Shown here in pieces: positions 14,922 to 22,739 of a stretch of DNA of 43,506 bases. Below the pieces are notes generated by a model. The model made no database searches. It saw nothing but the letters and a program-made list of their open reading frames with translations, and was not told where the DNA came from. Source of the DNA: an uncultured Clostridia bacterium (GTDB taxonomy: Bacteria; Bacillota; Clostridia; Oscillospirales; CAG-272); NCBI GenBank assembly GCA_945929845.1, contig CAMEON010000012.1, positions 1-43,506 of the forward strand, given 5' to 3'. The stretch's first letter is position 1, and each line of letters begins with the position of its first letter. Position numbers and translations under genes: made by a program.

Positions 14922-16235
14922 TCACTTGTCCTGCAGGCAGGCAATGCCGGGCAGCTCCTTGCCCTCCAAAAATTCCAGAGAGGCACCGCCGCCGGTGGAG
15001 ATGTGGGTGATCCGGTCAGCAAAGCCCAGCTGTTCGCAAGCGGCCGCAGAGTCGCCGCCGCCCACGATGGACACAGCGTCCGACTCCGCCAGAGCCTTGG
15101 CCACGGCGATGGTACCCTTGGCCAGGGTGGGGTTCTCAAACACGCCCATGGGGCCATTCCAGACCACGGTCTTGGCGGCCTTGGCGGCGTTGGCGTACAG
15201 CTCCATGGTCTTGGGGCCGATGTCCAAGCCCTGCATATCGTCCGGGATCTTGTCCGAATCCACGATCTCTACATCAATGGGGCCGTCAATGGGATCCGGG
15301 AAGCTCTTGGCGATGGTGGTATCCACCGGAAGGAGCAGCTGCACGCCGCTGGCCTCTGCCTTGGCCATCATTTCCTTGCAGTAGTCGATCTTCTCGGTAT
15401 CCAGCAGGGACTGACCGACCTTGTAGCCCTTGGCGGCCAGGAAGGTGTAGGCCATACCGCCGCCGATGATCAGGGTGTCCACCTTGCCCAGCAGGTTGCT
15501 GATGACATTCAGCTTGTCAGACACCTTGGCACCGCCCAGGATAGCGACGAAGGGACGCTCCGGATCAGCCAGAGCCTTGCCCATGACGGAGATCTCCTTC
15601 TGAATCAGGTAGCCGCAAACAGCGGGCAGACCGGCGTGCTGAACCACACCGGCGGTGGAGGCGTGGGCTCTGTGGGCGGTGCCGAAGGCATCGTTCACGA
15701 AGATCTCAGCCAGGGAAGCCAGCTCCTTGGAGAAGTCGGGATCGTTCTTCTCCTCGGCGGCGGTGAACCGGGTGTTCTCCAGAAGGACGATGTCGCCGGG
15801 CTTCATGGCGGCCACCTTGGCCTTGGCATCCTCGCCGACGGTATCGGTGGCGAAGACCACGCCGCCGCCCAGCAGCTCATTCAGTTTGTCTGCCACGATG
15901 GCCAGGGACAGCTTCTTTCTGTCCTTGGCGGCCTTGGTCAGAGCCTCAGCCGTGGCGGCCTCCTGCTCCTCGGCGGGCAGGGCGGCGATCTTAGCCAGCT
16001 CCTTCTTGTTCAGCTTCAGCTTGGCATCCAGCACATTGTGGGGCTTGCCCATATGGGAGCAGAGGATGACCATGGCACCCTGTGCCTTCAGGTACTTGAT
16101 GGTGGGCAGAGCCTCTACGATCCGCTTGTCGGAGGTGATCACACCGTCCTTGACAGGTACATTGAAATCACAGCGAACCAGCACCCGCTTGCCTGCAACC
16201 GCAATGTCCTCAATGGTCTTCTTATTGTAGGTCAT
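14922..16235 (-). CDS. pgk: Phosphoglycerate kinase
   Basis: Makes ATP from 1,3-bisphosphoglycerate in lower glycolysis. 437 residues against a usual ~395. [11 protein letters not shown], the SHMGKP substrate loop (SHLGRP in most enzymes), [37 protein letters not shown] and GGGDSAAA follow in the canonical order. The extra length is a Lys/Ala/Glu-rich insert after SHMGKP (about residues 70-107), probably a surface helical hairpin. ATG 16235 has AAAGGAAGTTTTCCC upstream. Gene order pgk-tpiA with a strong promoter; gap is not in this cluster. Confidence 0.98.
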   Translation of the reverse strand: MTYNKKTIEDIAVAGKRVLVRCDFNVPVKDGVITSDKRIVEALPTIKYLKAQGAMVILCSHMGKPHNVLDAKLKLNKKELAKIAALPAEEQEAATAEALTKAAKDRKKLSLAIVADKLNELLGGGVVFATDTVGEDAKAKVAAMKPGDIVLLENTRFTAAEEKNDPDFSKELASLAEIFVNDAFGTAHRAHASTAGVVQHAGLPAVCGYLIQKEISVMGKALADPERPFVAILGGAKVSDKLNVISNLLGKVDTLIIGGGMAYTFLAAKGYKVGQSLLDTEKIDYCKEMMAKAEASGVQLLLPVDTTIAKSFPDPIDGPIDVEIVDSDKIPDDMQGLDIGPKTMELYANAAKAAKTVVWNGPMGVFENPTLAKGTIAVAKALAESDAVSIVGGGDSAAACEQLGFADRITHISTGGGASLEFLEGKELPGIACLQDK

Positions 16236-16299
16236 GGGAAAACTTCCTTTCTTTGTGTATGGCCTCCCTCCCGGGAATGGCCAAATCTTTTCACCATAT

Positions 16300-16328
16300 A
16301 CTATACCACAAATCCTCGGAAATATCAA
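16300..16328 (-). promoter_or_regulatory. Sigma-A promoter of pgk-tpiA
   Basis: On the minus strand TTGATA (16328-16323), 17-bp spacer, TATAGT (16305-16300), 65 bp before the pgk ATG. The leader contains a small TGGCC...GGCCA stem. Confidence 0.85.
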
Positions 16329-16357
16329 GTAGGAAATGAAAATTTTTCATGTCCGAT

Positions 16358-16664
16358 GTCTACAGTCCAGGTAGGGTACGGGAGAACGCCTGGGGGCTTC
16401 TTGATAAGAACAGCAATTGCACTGTACGCAGTGCAATTGCATGAAGTTTGCCGTACGGCAAACTTCTGAACCCAGACCCCCAAGAACTTTCAAAACAGGT
16501 ATTGTGTATGATTCGGAGCGTATTCTATTCTATATTTGCATTCGCTTTTCCAAAGGAGCCAGCGTTACCGTTACCCAAAATAGCAAAAACGCCTTCGCGG
16601 GGGCCCCTCGCCCCGCTCTACGGTGGAAAAGGGAGCGTACTGCGGGGGTTAGGTGAACTGTAAC
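16358..16664 (+). mobile_element. Full hairpin MITE-like element with expanded nested stems
   Basis: About 307 bp. The left end (CTACAGTCCAGGTAGGGTACGG) and right end (GGTGAACTGTAAC) are imperfect inverted repeats of each other and of the copy at 43264. In place of the simple central hairpin this copy holds two extra perfect stems: GCAATTGCACTG with its complement (16413-16424/16429-16440) and GAAGTTTGCCG with its complement (16443-16453/16456-16466). Then follow ACCCCCAAGAACTTTCAAAACAGG and a GC-rich distal half (ACGCCTTCGCGGGGGCCCC) shared with the copies at 32.6 and 43.4 kb. No transposase. It fills the gap upstream of pgk. Confidence 0.75.
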
Positions 16665-16673
16665 TGTTGCAGA

Positions 16674-16745
16674 GTTACAGTGCATGAAAAGGGGCTTCGT
16701 CCCCGGAGCCGCAGACCCCGGGGGCGGAGCCCCTTGCATCCCTGT
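16674..16745 (+). repeat. GC-rich palindromic block next to the element
   Basis: It begins with GTTACAGTG directly after the previous element's end, and holds an imperfect stem AAGGGGCTTCGTCCCC ... GGGGGCGGAGCCCCTT. CTGTAACT ... AGTTACAG (16658-16680) spans the junction. It may be a further, different element inserted in tandem. The 110 bp to 16855 show nothing recognisable. Confidence 0.4.
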
Positions 16746-16855
16746 TGCCTACGCCAAACCGTTCCCGCACACGCCAACTGTGAACGGCATGGAAACAAGT
16801 ACAAGCTGCCCTGTTTCCCCGTCCTTCGGTCGAAATACCGAACCATAAAAATAAG

Positions 16856-17014
16856 GAAACACTGATTTAATGAGGTGGTACAGATTCGGTACAGATTTTT
16901 TCGTCTGCGATTGCGAAAAACTCAAGATGTACTGGATGTACATCGAGTTTTTCGGCAAGAAGCAGGCGGGAAAAGATGCGCCGAAGATGTGCCGCCGAAT
17001 AAATCAGCGGTTCC
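16856..17014 (+). mobile_element. MITE-like element, family 2, copy 2, with target duplication
   Basis: 159 bp, near-identical to the complement of 1583-1742. Ends are GGAAACACTGATTTA and TAAATCAGCGGTTCC (13 of 15 paired). It is flanked on both sides by ATAA (16852-16855 and 17015-17018), a 4-bp target-site duplication. It contains the palindrome around GATGTACTGGATGTACATC. It inserted immediately downstream of the rmuC terminator. Confidence 0.85.
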
Positions 17015-17018
17015 ATAA

Positions 17019-17050
17019 GCCGGAAGTCCTTTTCGAAATAAGGTTCCGGC
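17019..17050 (-). terminator. Probable terminator of the rmuC operon
   Basis: GCCGGAACCTT ... AAGG-A-CTTCCGGC pairs as a stem-loop 8 bp after the rmuC stop, followed on the minus strand by TTATGG. The T-tract is weak. Confidence 0.55.
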
Positions 17051-17058
17051 CTATTTTG

Positions 17059-18639
17059 CTACTCCTCCTCGGCATCGGAGAGAAGGGCGGTGGCATCCTC
17101 GGCGGGCAGTTCGGCCACGGTGCGTAGTTTACTGTTGATCTTGCGGGTACGGACACCCACCAGCTTTTCCAGCTCGTCGTTGGTCTGCTCGATGCGCTGT
17201 TGGGCTTTCTTCAGCGCATCTCCGAAGGTGGAGAACTCGGTCTTGACCGCCCCCAGCACCTTCCAGACCTCTCCGGAGCGCTTCTGGATGGCCAGGGTAC
17301 GGAAGCCCATCTGCAGGCTGTTGAGCAGGGCGGACAGGGTGGTCGGCCCGGCTACGCTGACCTGATACTGCTGGCGAAGCTCCTCCACCAGCCCCAGCCG
17401 CACCACCTCGGCGTACAGCCCCTCCACCGGCAGGAACATGATGCCGAAGTTGGTGGTATGGGGCGGGTCTATGTACTTGTCGTGAATATCCTTGGCCTCC
17501 CCCTTGATGCGGGTGGCCAGAGCCTTCTGTGCCTCCTTCACCGCCGCCGGGTCGCCGGACTCATAGGCATCGGCCAGGTGGTTGTAGGTGTCGCCGGGGA
17601 ATTTGGCGTCGATTGGCAGGTACACCCTGCCGTCCCCGTCGCCGGGCAGGCAGATGGCGTATTCCACCGGGTTGGCGGTGCCGGGCTTAGTTATCACATT
17701 CTTCTCATACTGGTCGGGGGACAGCATGTCCTCAATGATGGTGCCCAACTGGATCTCCCCAAGGATGCCCCGGGTCTTCACGCCGGACAGCACCTTCTTC
17801 AGGTCGCCTACGCTCCCGGCCAGGGTCTTCATCTCGCCAAGACCCTGGTACACCTCCGCCAGCCGCTCATTGACCAGCTTGAAGGACTGGGAGATCCGGT
17901 CGTCCAGCGTCTTTTGCAGTTTCTCGTCCACCGTGGCCCGCATCTTTTCCAGTTGCTCGGCGTTCTGGGTCTGCATGGCGGCCAGCCGCTCCTCCACGGT
18001 CTGCCTGGTCTGATCCTGGGAAGCCCGGCTCTGGGTGCTGAAGGCGGTGAACTGCTTCTCTACCGTCTCCAGCCGCTGATTCACCGATTGATTCAATGCC
18101 GACATCTGCTGGGACAGGAGGGCGTTGACAGACTTGTGCATCTCATCCAGCCGCTCCCCCTGGGTGGCGAACTCCTGCTTTCTCGCCTCCGCCAGGGCGG
18201 ACATCTGCCGCTCCTGAGCCTCGGTCAGTGCCGCCATCCGGCTGTTCTGACTTTCGGTCAGCTCGGCCAGCCGCTTGTCCTGAGCCTTACCCATCACATC
18301 CAGCAGTTGCTTCTGCGCCTCCGCCGCCGCCGTCTGGCTCTCCCGGAGGGAGCGCCCCAGCCTGTCCACCGCCGTGTGCACCGTCTCCACCGTCTCGGTT
18401 CTTGATGTGCGGATCTCGGCCAGAAGGTCGTTCTTCATGGCCGCCTCGTCCCGGCGCACCTCCCGCAGGACGGTATCCACCGCCTCCTGGCGAGCCTTTT
18501 CAACAAGGTCAGACACCTCCTCCCGGGTCATGCTCCCCTGCCCGGTACCCTGCCTGCGGATCAGCAGGATCAGCAGTACCGCCAGGGCCGCCACCCCGCA
18601 GAGAATGAGTACGGACAGTATTGCGGTCAGTTGCTCCAT
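17059..18639 (-). CDS. rmuC: RmuC family DNA recombination protein
   Basis: 526 residues. An N-terminal membrane helix (LSVLILCGVAALAVLLILLI) is followed by a very long coiled coil (about residues 35-230, rich in Glu, Gln, Ala, Arg) and the RmuC nuclease-like domain: KTRGILGEIQLGTIIEDML, LPIDAKFPGDTYNHL, DIHDKYIDPPHTTNFGIMFLPVEGLYAEVV. In E. coli RmuC limits inversions at short repeats; the restriction-endonuclease-like fold is inferred for the family. That role is of interest beside so many repeats, though no link is shown. GGGAGAGGTG precedes ATG 18639. Last gene of the glmM operon. Confidence 0.94.
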   Translation of the reverse strand: MEQLTAILSVLILCGVAALAVLLILLIRRQGTGQGSMTREEVSDLVEKARQEAVDTVLREVRRDEAAMKNDLLAEIRTSRTETVETVHTAVDRLGRSLRESQTAAAEAQKQLLDVMGKAQDKRLAELTESQNSRMAALTEAQERQMSALAEARKQEFATQGERLDEMHKSVNALLSQQMSALNQSVNQRLETVEKQFTAFSTQSRASQDQTRQTVEERLAAMQTQNAEQLEKMRATVDEKLQKTLDDRISQSFKLVNERLAEVYQGLGEMKTLAGSVGDLKKVLSGVKTRGILGEIQLGTIIEDMLSPDQYEKNVITKPGTANPVEYAICLPGDGDGRVYLPIDAKFPGDTYNHLADAYESGDPAAVKEAQKALATRIKGEAKDIHDKYIDPPHTTNFGIMFLPVEGLYAEVVRLGLVEELRQQYQVSVAGPTTLSALLNSLQMGFRTLAIQKRSGEVWKVLGAVKTEFSTFGDALKKAQQRIEQTNDELEKLVGVRTRKINSKLRTVAELPAEDATALLSDAEEE

Positions 18640-18689
18640 GATATATACACCTCTCCCTAATTTCCCGTGCGGCGATGCCCGCCGGGGGA

Positions 18690-19370
18690 TCAGACTCTTT
18701 TCCTGACGATCTCCGTGCCCTTGCCGCTCTTGAGAATGGCGTGGTCAGGTATTACGCCCCGGACGGAGGACAGGGGGTAGACATTGGTGTGGGAGCCAAT
18801 GACCGTGCCGGGGTTGAGCACGCTGTTACAGCCCACCTCCACCATGTCGCCCAAAATGGCACCCATCTTTTTCAGGTGCGTCTCATACACCCGGTCTCCG
18901 TCCCGCACGGTGACAAGGGTCTTGTCGCTCTTGACATTGGAGGTGATGGAGCCGGCTCCCATGTGAGCCTTGTAACCCAGCACCGAGTCGCCCACATAGT
19001 TGTAGTGGGGCACCTGCACCCCGTCCGACAGGATGCAGTTCTTCAGCTCCACCGAGTTGCCGACCACGCACCCGTCGCCCACCAATGCCGCCCCACGGAT
19101 GAAGGCTCCGTGGCGCACCTCAGTTCTCTCCCCGATGATGGCCGGCCCGCCGATGAAGGCGGTAGGTGCCACGATGGCATCTCTGGCGATCCATATGCCC
19201 TCCGCCGGGTGGTCGTAGACCGCCGGATCCAGCGTCGGGCCGGTGGCCAGGATCATTTCCTTTATGCGGGGCAACACCTCCCAAGGGTAGGTGCATTCCG
19301 ACAGCCAGTCCCAGGCCCGGGTGTGCCCCGGGGCAAAGAGGGCGGCCGGGGATATGTCAGTTACCGTCAT
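18690..19370 (-). CDS. GlmU-like left-handed beta-helix acyltransferase-fold protein
   Basis: 226 residues without a nucleotidyltransferase domain. From about residue 60 it shows hexapeptide repeats ([LIV]-G-x-x-x-x), e.g. AFIGGPAIIGERTEVRHGAF, ALVGDGCVVGNSVEL, then YVGDSVLGYKAHMGAGSITSN, very close to the acetyltransferase half of GlmU. Annotated relatives are often called UDP-N-acetylglucosamine pyrophosphorylase, which the missing uridylyl domain does not support. Its place in an operon with glmM suggests amino-sugar metabolism. AGAGGTGAATGAT precedes ATG 19370, 17 bp after the AT-rich gene and 50 bp before rmuC. Confidence 0.85.
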   Translation of the reverse strand: MTVTDISPAALFAPGHTRAWDWLSECTYPWEVLPRIKEMILATGPTLDPAVYDHPAEGIWIARDAIVAPTAFIGGPAIIGERTEVRHGAFIRGAALVGDGCVVGNSVELKNCILSDGVQVPHYNYVGDSVLGYKAHMGAGSITSNVKSDKTLVTVRDGDRVYETHLKKMGAILGDMVEVGCNSVLNPGTVIGSHTNVYPLSSVRGVIPDHAILKSGKGTEIVRKRV

Positions 19371-19387
19371 ATCATTCACCTCTTTTG

Positions 19388-20602
19388 TTAGCACTTTGCT
19401 TCTGTTAGGCAAAAATACACAGTCTCGTTATCAAAAAGCAGTTCCATTGGTTCATTGTAAATCTTGTTCACGGTGTTGATATTATCCACGAACGGCCGCA
19501 CGCAAGTACAGTATTCTTTTGCAAAAAGTGTCATGGTATTCTCTGTCCGTTGAGTGTTATAACGCTGTACCTTGTTTCCGGCTTCCATTAGATGCTCGTC
19601 CACCTGGCTGTCACTGATTTTCGGAATTTTTGCTATTGTATTTCCCAGCATTTTATTAAAATTTGCAACGCCTTTGAGCGCATATGCCTGAATAGAAGTC
19701 TTCGAATCGCCCTCAATCTGTTCATAACACCAGTTTCGAAGCTCATGGTACTTGTCTGCATATGTTTCAATTTTATCCGTCACGCTATTCAAATAGCCTG
19801 CATTGAAGTTCTCCAGCAACATAACTTCAAGGAATGACGAAAACGAGAAAATATACATGGCAAGTTCATAATCCTTAAACTCATACTGAACCTTCTGGAT
19901 CTTTGCTTTCACATCCCTGTCGCTGTGTAAAAATGCCTTTTTACTGACCTTTCTTTCTATTTGATCACGACTGAATATAATACTTTGTTCAGCATCACGC
20001 TTGATCTCCTGCACCTGCATGTGTTTGTTGCGTTTGTAATTCTCATTATCCCAGTTGTACTTATATTGGTTCAAAATATCTTGTAATACAGCAATGTTTC
20101 CCTTTAACTTCGCCTTCTCCTGTAACTGTAAAAACTCAATGATCTCCTTCTGTGCATCTTCGATCCTATCAAGTTTTTTGGTCACGGTTGCAATTGCTAT
20201 AGCCATCAGGATCATGGCGGGGTTGATATTCAGGACAGCTTTTGAAGCACTACCAGCCTGCCCGGCCTCAACAAACCGTGCTCTTTGGGTAATTTTCCCA
20301 CTTCCGTCCACAATATTTCCCAACAAGCCACCGCCTTTAGCCACAGAAAGGCTCTCGTTCATTCCCAGGCCTTTTGGTATAACCATTCTGTAAAGTTGCT
20401 CTCCAACCCCGGAATTTGCAACCTTCTGTGTTACACTCTGTAATGCAGGCACAATCGCTGAAAACGCCACACCTAATGCCGACAGCTCTCCTATTGGCAA
20501 CTTTGTATACTGCTCTGGATCAACATCATTCGTGGTAATCGGATAGCATTCCATCTCCGATACAGCTCTCACTATGGCTCTCTTTTTATCATATTCTTCC
20601 AT
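19388..20602 (-). CDS. AT-rich accessory protein of unknown function
   Basis: 404 residues. The N-terminal third holds a Gly/Ala-rich stretch and one hydrophobic segment (INPAMILMAIAIATV, about residues 125-145) followed at once by a coiled coil (KKLDRIEDAQKEIIEFLQLQEKAKLKG). The rest is helical and charged, with FSFSSFLEVMLLENFNAGYL and a Cys-containing C-terminal part. The gene is visibly much richer in A+T (Lys, Asn, Ile codons such as AAA and AAT) than all neighbours, which suggests recent acquisition. ATG 20602 follows AAGGAAGAAAAT. It sits between glmM and the GlmU-like gene, apparently within their operon. I do not recognise the family; similar membrane-segment plus coiled-coil proteins occur sporadically in Firmicutes accessory regions. 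Function unknown. Confidence 0.85.
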   Translation of the reverse strand: MEEYDKKRAIVRAVSEMECYPITTNDVDPEQYTKLPIGELSALGVAFSAIVPALQSVTQKVANSGVGEQLYRMVIPKGLGMNESLSVAKGGGLLGNIVDGSGKITQRARFVEAGQAGSASKAVLNINPAMILMAIAIATVTKKLDRIEDAQKEIIEFLQLQEKAKLKGNIAVLQDILNQYKYNWDNENYKRNKHMQVQEIKRDAEQSIIFSRDQIERKVSKKAFLHSDRDVKAKIQKVQYEFKDYELAMYIFSFSSFLEVMLLENFNAGYLNSVTDKIETYADKYHELRNWCYEQIEGDSKTSIQAYALKGVANFNKMLGNTIAKIPKISDSQVDEHLMEAGNKVQRYNTQRTENTMTLFAKEYCTCVRPFVDNINTVNKIYNEPMELLFDNETVYFCLTEAKC

Positions 20603-20686
20603 ATTTTCTTCCTTCAAAAGAGTATTCCACAGCGGGAATGATTCTCTTTTTGAAATTGTCTTATGTTCAACAAACCTACCCTTATA

Positions 20687-22093
20687 TTACTCACAGCTCA
20701 ACCCCTCAGCCCGGATGGTGTTCACCATCTCGCCGGCCAGGGCCTCGCACATCGGCCTTGAGGCCGCCTCCACCATGACCCGCACCACAGGCTCGGTACC
20801 GCTCTTGCGCAAAAGGATCCGACCATCCCGGCCCAACCTCTCCCGCAGAGCCTCCAGCTTGGCCTGTACGGCCTCGTTGGACAACACCGCATCCTTGTCC
20901 GGCACCCGGACATTTCTGGTCACCTGAGGGAACATGACCACCGGAGCGGCCAGGTAGGACAGCGGCTGCTTGCTGGCCACGATCTGCTCCATCACCATGA
21001 TGGCGGTCAGGATGCCGTCCCCGGTGGTGGCGTACTTCCGCAGGATCACATGGCCGGACTGCTCCCCGCCGATGCCGTGGCCGTTCTGCACCATGTTCTC
21101 ATAAACGAAGCGGTCGCCCACCGTAGTCTGGACATAGTCGATCCCGGCACTTTCCAGCGCACGGTACAGCCCCATGTTGGACATGATGGTGGTCACTACG
21201 GTGTTGTTGGGCAGGGTGCCGTGATCCTTCATGGCCTTGCCCAGAATGTACAGGATGTGGTCTCCGTTGACCTCCGCCCCGTTCTCGTCCACGGCGATAC
21301 ACCGGTCGGCGTCCCCGTCAAAGGCAAAGCCCACATCCAGCCGCTCGTCCTGCACGAACTGCTTCAACCTGTCGATATGGGTGGAGCCAGCGTTCTGATT
21401 GATGTTCAGGCCGTCCGGTTTGTCGCCGATCACATAGGTCTTGGCACCCAGTGCTTCAAACACCGCCTTGGCGATCATCCAGGCGGAACCGTTGGCGCAG
21501 TCCAGCCCCACCCGGTACCGCTTGTAGGAGTGGGCGGCCAGGGAGATCAGATACCCCACATACCGGTTTCGTCCGGCAGCGTAGTCCACGATCTGGCCGA
21601 TGTCAGCCCCGGTGGCCAGGGGCAGGTCTCCCTCCGACATCTGCTCCGGCGTAAGCCCCAGGGCGGCCGCCCCGCCGTCCAGATACCGTTCAATGACCTC
21701 GATGGTCCCGTCGTCGATCTTCTCCCCGCTTCCGTTGACCAGCTTGATCCCGTTGTCGGTGTACGGGTTGTGGGAGGCGGAGATCATCACGCCGCAGTCA
21801 AATTCATCCCGGGCGGTGACAAAACAGACGCTGGGGGTGGTGGTGACATGAAGCATGTAGGCATCCGCACCGGAGGCTGTCAGCCCGGCTACGATGGCAT
21901 ACTCGAACATGTAGCTGGAACGGCGGGTGTCCTTCCCGATGACGATGCGGGTCTTGTGTCCCGGCTCGGCACAGCCGGACAGGGGGCTGGAGTAGTACCA
22001 ACCCAGAAACCGGCCGATCCGATAGGCATGGTAGGAGTTCAGTGTCACATTGGCTTCTCCCCGGAAGCCGTCGGTTCCGAAATATTTTCCCAT
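20687..22093 (-). CDS. glmM: Phosphoglucosamine mutase
   Basis: Converts glucosamine-6-phosphate to glucosamine-1-phosphate for UDP-GlcNAc and peptidoglycan. 468 residues. FGTDGFRG opens the protein; the phosphoserine loop is SASHNPYTDNGIKL (catalytic Ser near residue 107), the Mg site is DGDADRC, and GEQSGHVI and RKSGTEPVVRVMVEA bind sugar and phosphate. ATG 22093 has AAAGGATAG upstream. Phosphomannomutase/phosphoglucomutase activity is a less likely alternative, as the SASHN and GEQSGH context is GlmM-like. First gene of a minus-strand run to rmuC. Confidence 0.95.
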   Translation of the reverse strand: MGKYFGTDGFRGEANVTLNSYHAYRIGRFLGWYYSSPLSGCAEPGHKTRIVIGKDTRRSSYMFEYAIVAGLTASGADAYMLHVTTTPSVCFVTARDEFDCGVMISASHNPYTDNGIKLVNGSGEKIDDGTIEVIERYLDGGAAALGLTPEQMSEGDLPLATGADIGQIVDYAAGRNRYVGYLISLAAHSYKRYRVGLDCANGSAWMIAKAVFEALGAKTYVIGDKPDGLNINQNAGSTHIDRLKQFVQDERLDVGFAFDGDADRCIAVDENGAEVNGDHILYILGKAMKDHGTLPNNTVVTTIMSNMGLYRALESAGIDYVQTTVGDRFVYENMVQNGHGIGGEQSGHVILRKYATTGDGILTAIMVMEQIVASKQPLSYLAAPVVMFPQVTRNVRVPDKDAVLSNEAVQAKLEALRERLGRDGRILLRKSGTEPVVRVMVEAASRPMCEALAGEMVNTIRAEGLSCE

Positions 22094-22166
22094 ATGAATA
22101 TCTATCCTTTCTGTACTCATGCAAAAGCGTTGCCGTTTGACCGTTGCGTAAAGAGTGTTCTACACT

Positions 22167-22175
22167 ATTATATCA
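22167..22175 (-). promoter_or_regulatory. Extended -10 promoter of glmM
   Basis: TGATATAAT on the minus strand: a TGn extended -10 with perfect TATAAT (22172-22167), 74 bp before the ATG. The -35 region is weak, as expected for this class. Confidence 0.65.
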
Positions 22176-22235
22176 TATGCCCTGCGCTCTTTTATAAACG
22201 ATTTGTAAATAATTCACACGGGGTCGGACATACTG

Positions 22236-22289
22236 AAAAGCTCCCCCACCTGTGAGGCAGGGGAGCGGGAGTCGGGCGGCCAAGGCCGC
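22236..22289 (-). terminator. Terminator of the two-peptide operon
   Basis: After the second peptide gene: a GCGGCC-TT-GGCCGC stem (22289-22276), then GCTCCCC ... GGGGAGC (22266-22240) with an inner CCT-CAC-AGG pair and TTTTC on the minus strand. The second hairpin has the form of a rho-independent terminator. Confidence 0.75.
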
Positions 22290-22295
22290 GGGGAA

Positions 22296-22442
22296 TCATG
22301 GGAGCTTGTCGACACTGTAGGCAACAATGAAGTCGGGGTTTTCCGGCACTACCTCTTCAGGGACACCGCTGGCCGCAATGGATTCCTCCATGTGCAGAAT
22401 GATCAGCTGAGCCTCCGGCTTGGTATACGCTTTCTTTTCCAT
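22296..22442 (-). CDS. 48-residue peptide with YxKPE...AASG leader-like N-terminus
   Basis: The ATG at 22442 has one of the best ribosome sites in the window, AGAAAGGAGG, 7 bp upstream. The product starts MEKKAYTKPEAQLIILHMEE, then SIAASG at 21-26, and has an acidic Pro/Val-rich tail ending AYSVDKLP. The 'Y-x-K-P-E ... [IV]xxSG' pattern recurs in short proteins of gut Firmicutes and Bacteroidota and looks like a leader followed by a core, but no modification enzyme is adjacent. It is the second gene after a perfect promoter, 24 bp behind the 68-residue gene. Too short for many gene callers. Function unknown; a secreted or modified peptide is inference. Confidence 0.6.
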   Translation of the reverse strand: MEKKAYTKPEAQLIILHMEESIAASGVPEEVVPENPDFIVAYSVDKLP

Positions 22443-22466
22443 ACCCTTTCCTCCTTTCTTGCAGAA

Positions 22467-22673
22467 TCAAGTCTGGGCATCCTCATACCGTTCCTTCACA
22501 CGGGAACCGGTGCGGGGGTGATCCTTCATATTATGGACATAGGTAGCCACACTGTAGTGCAGGATATCCGAAGCCACGGCGTCCTCTGCGTACGGGGCTA
22601 CAATAAATTCCGTGTCGTACCGGGAAGCGGGCATGTCCGTGATCTCAAAATAGAGGCAACCACCGCTACCCAT
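22467..22673 (-). CDS. 68-residue protein, first gene of the peptide operon
   Basis: Begins MGSGGCLYFEITDMP and contains ASRYDTEFIVAPYAEDAVASDILHYSV, ending in a charged, basic stretch (KDHPRTGSRVKERYEDAQT). No signal peptide. Start is ATG 22673 or the GTG at 22676. No ribosome site is seen; the transcript predicted from the promoter would begin only about 9-12 nt upstream, so translation may be nearly leaderless. EFIVAPYAED resembles DFIVAYSVDK of the next gene, hinting at shared descent, but the match is short. Family not recognised. Confidence 0.55.
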   Translation of the reverse strand: MGSGGCLYFEITDMPASRYDTEFIVAPYAEDAVASDILHYSVATYVHNMKDHPRTGSRVKERYEDAQT

Positions 22674-22692
22674 CACCAGTAGTTACGAACTT

Positions 22693-22721
22693 ATTATAAA
22701 GAATATTTGCAATTTTGTCAA
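22693..22721 (-). promoter_or_regulatory. Perfect consensus sigma-A promoter of the peptide operon
   Basis: TTGACA (22721-22716), 17-bp spacer, TATAAT (22698-22693) on the minus strand. Both boxes and the spacing are full consensus, the strongest promoter in the window. Confidence 0.92.
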
Positions 22722-22739
22722 TAACCTTTCAAAAATTTA

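Noticed and set aside
18690..19370. Full GlmU (bifunctional uridylyl/acetyltransferase)
   Set aside because: Only the beta-helix part is present; the uridylyltransferase domain is absent.
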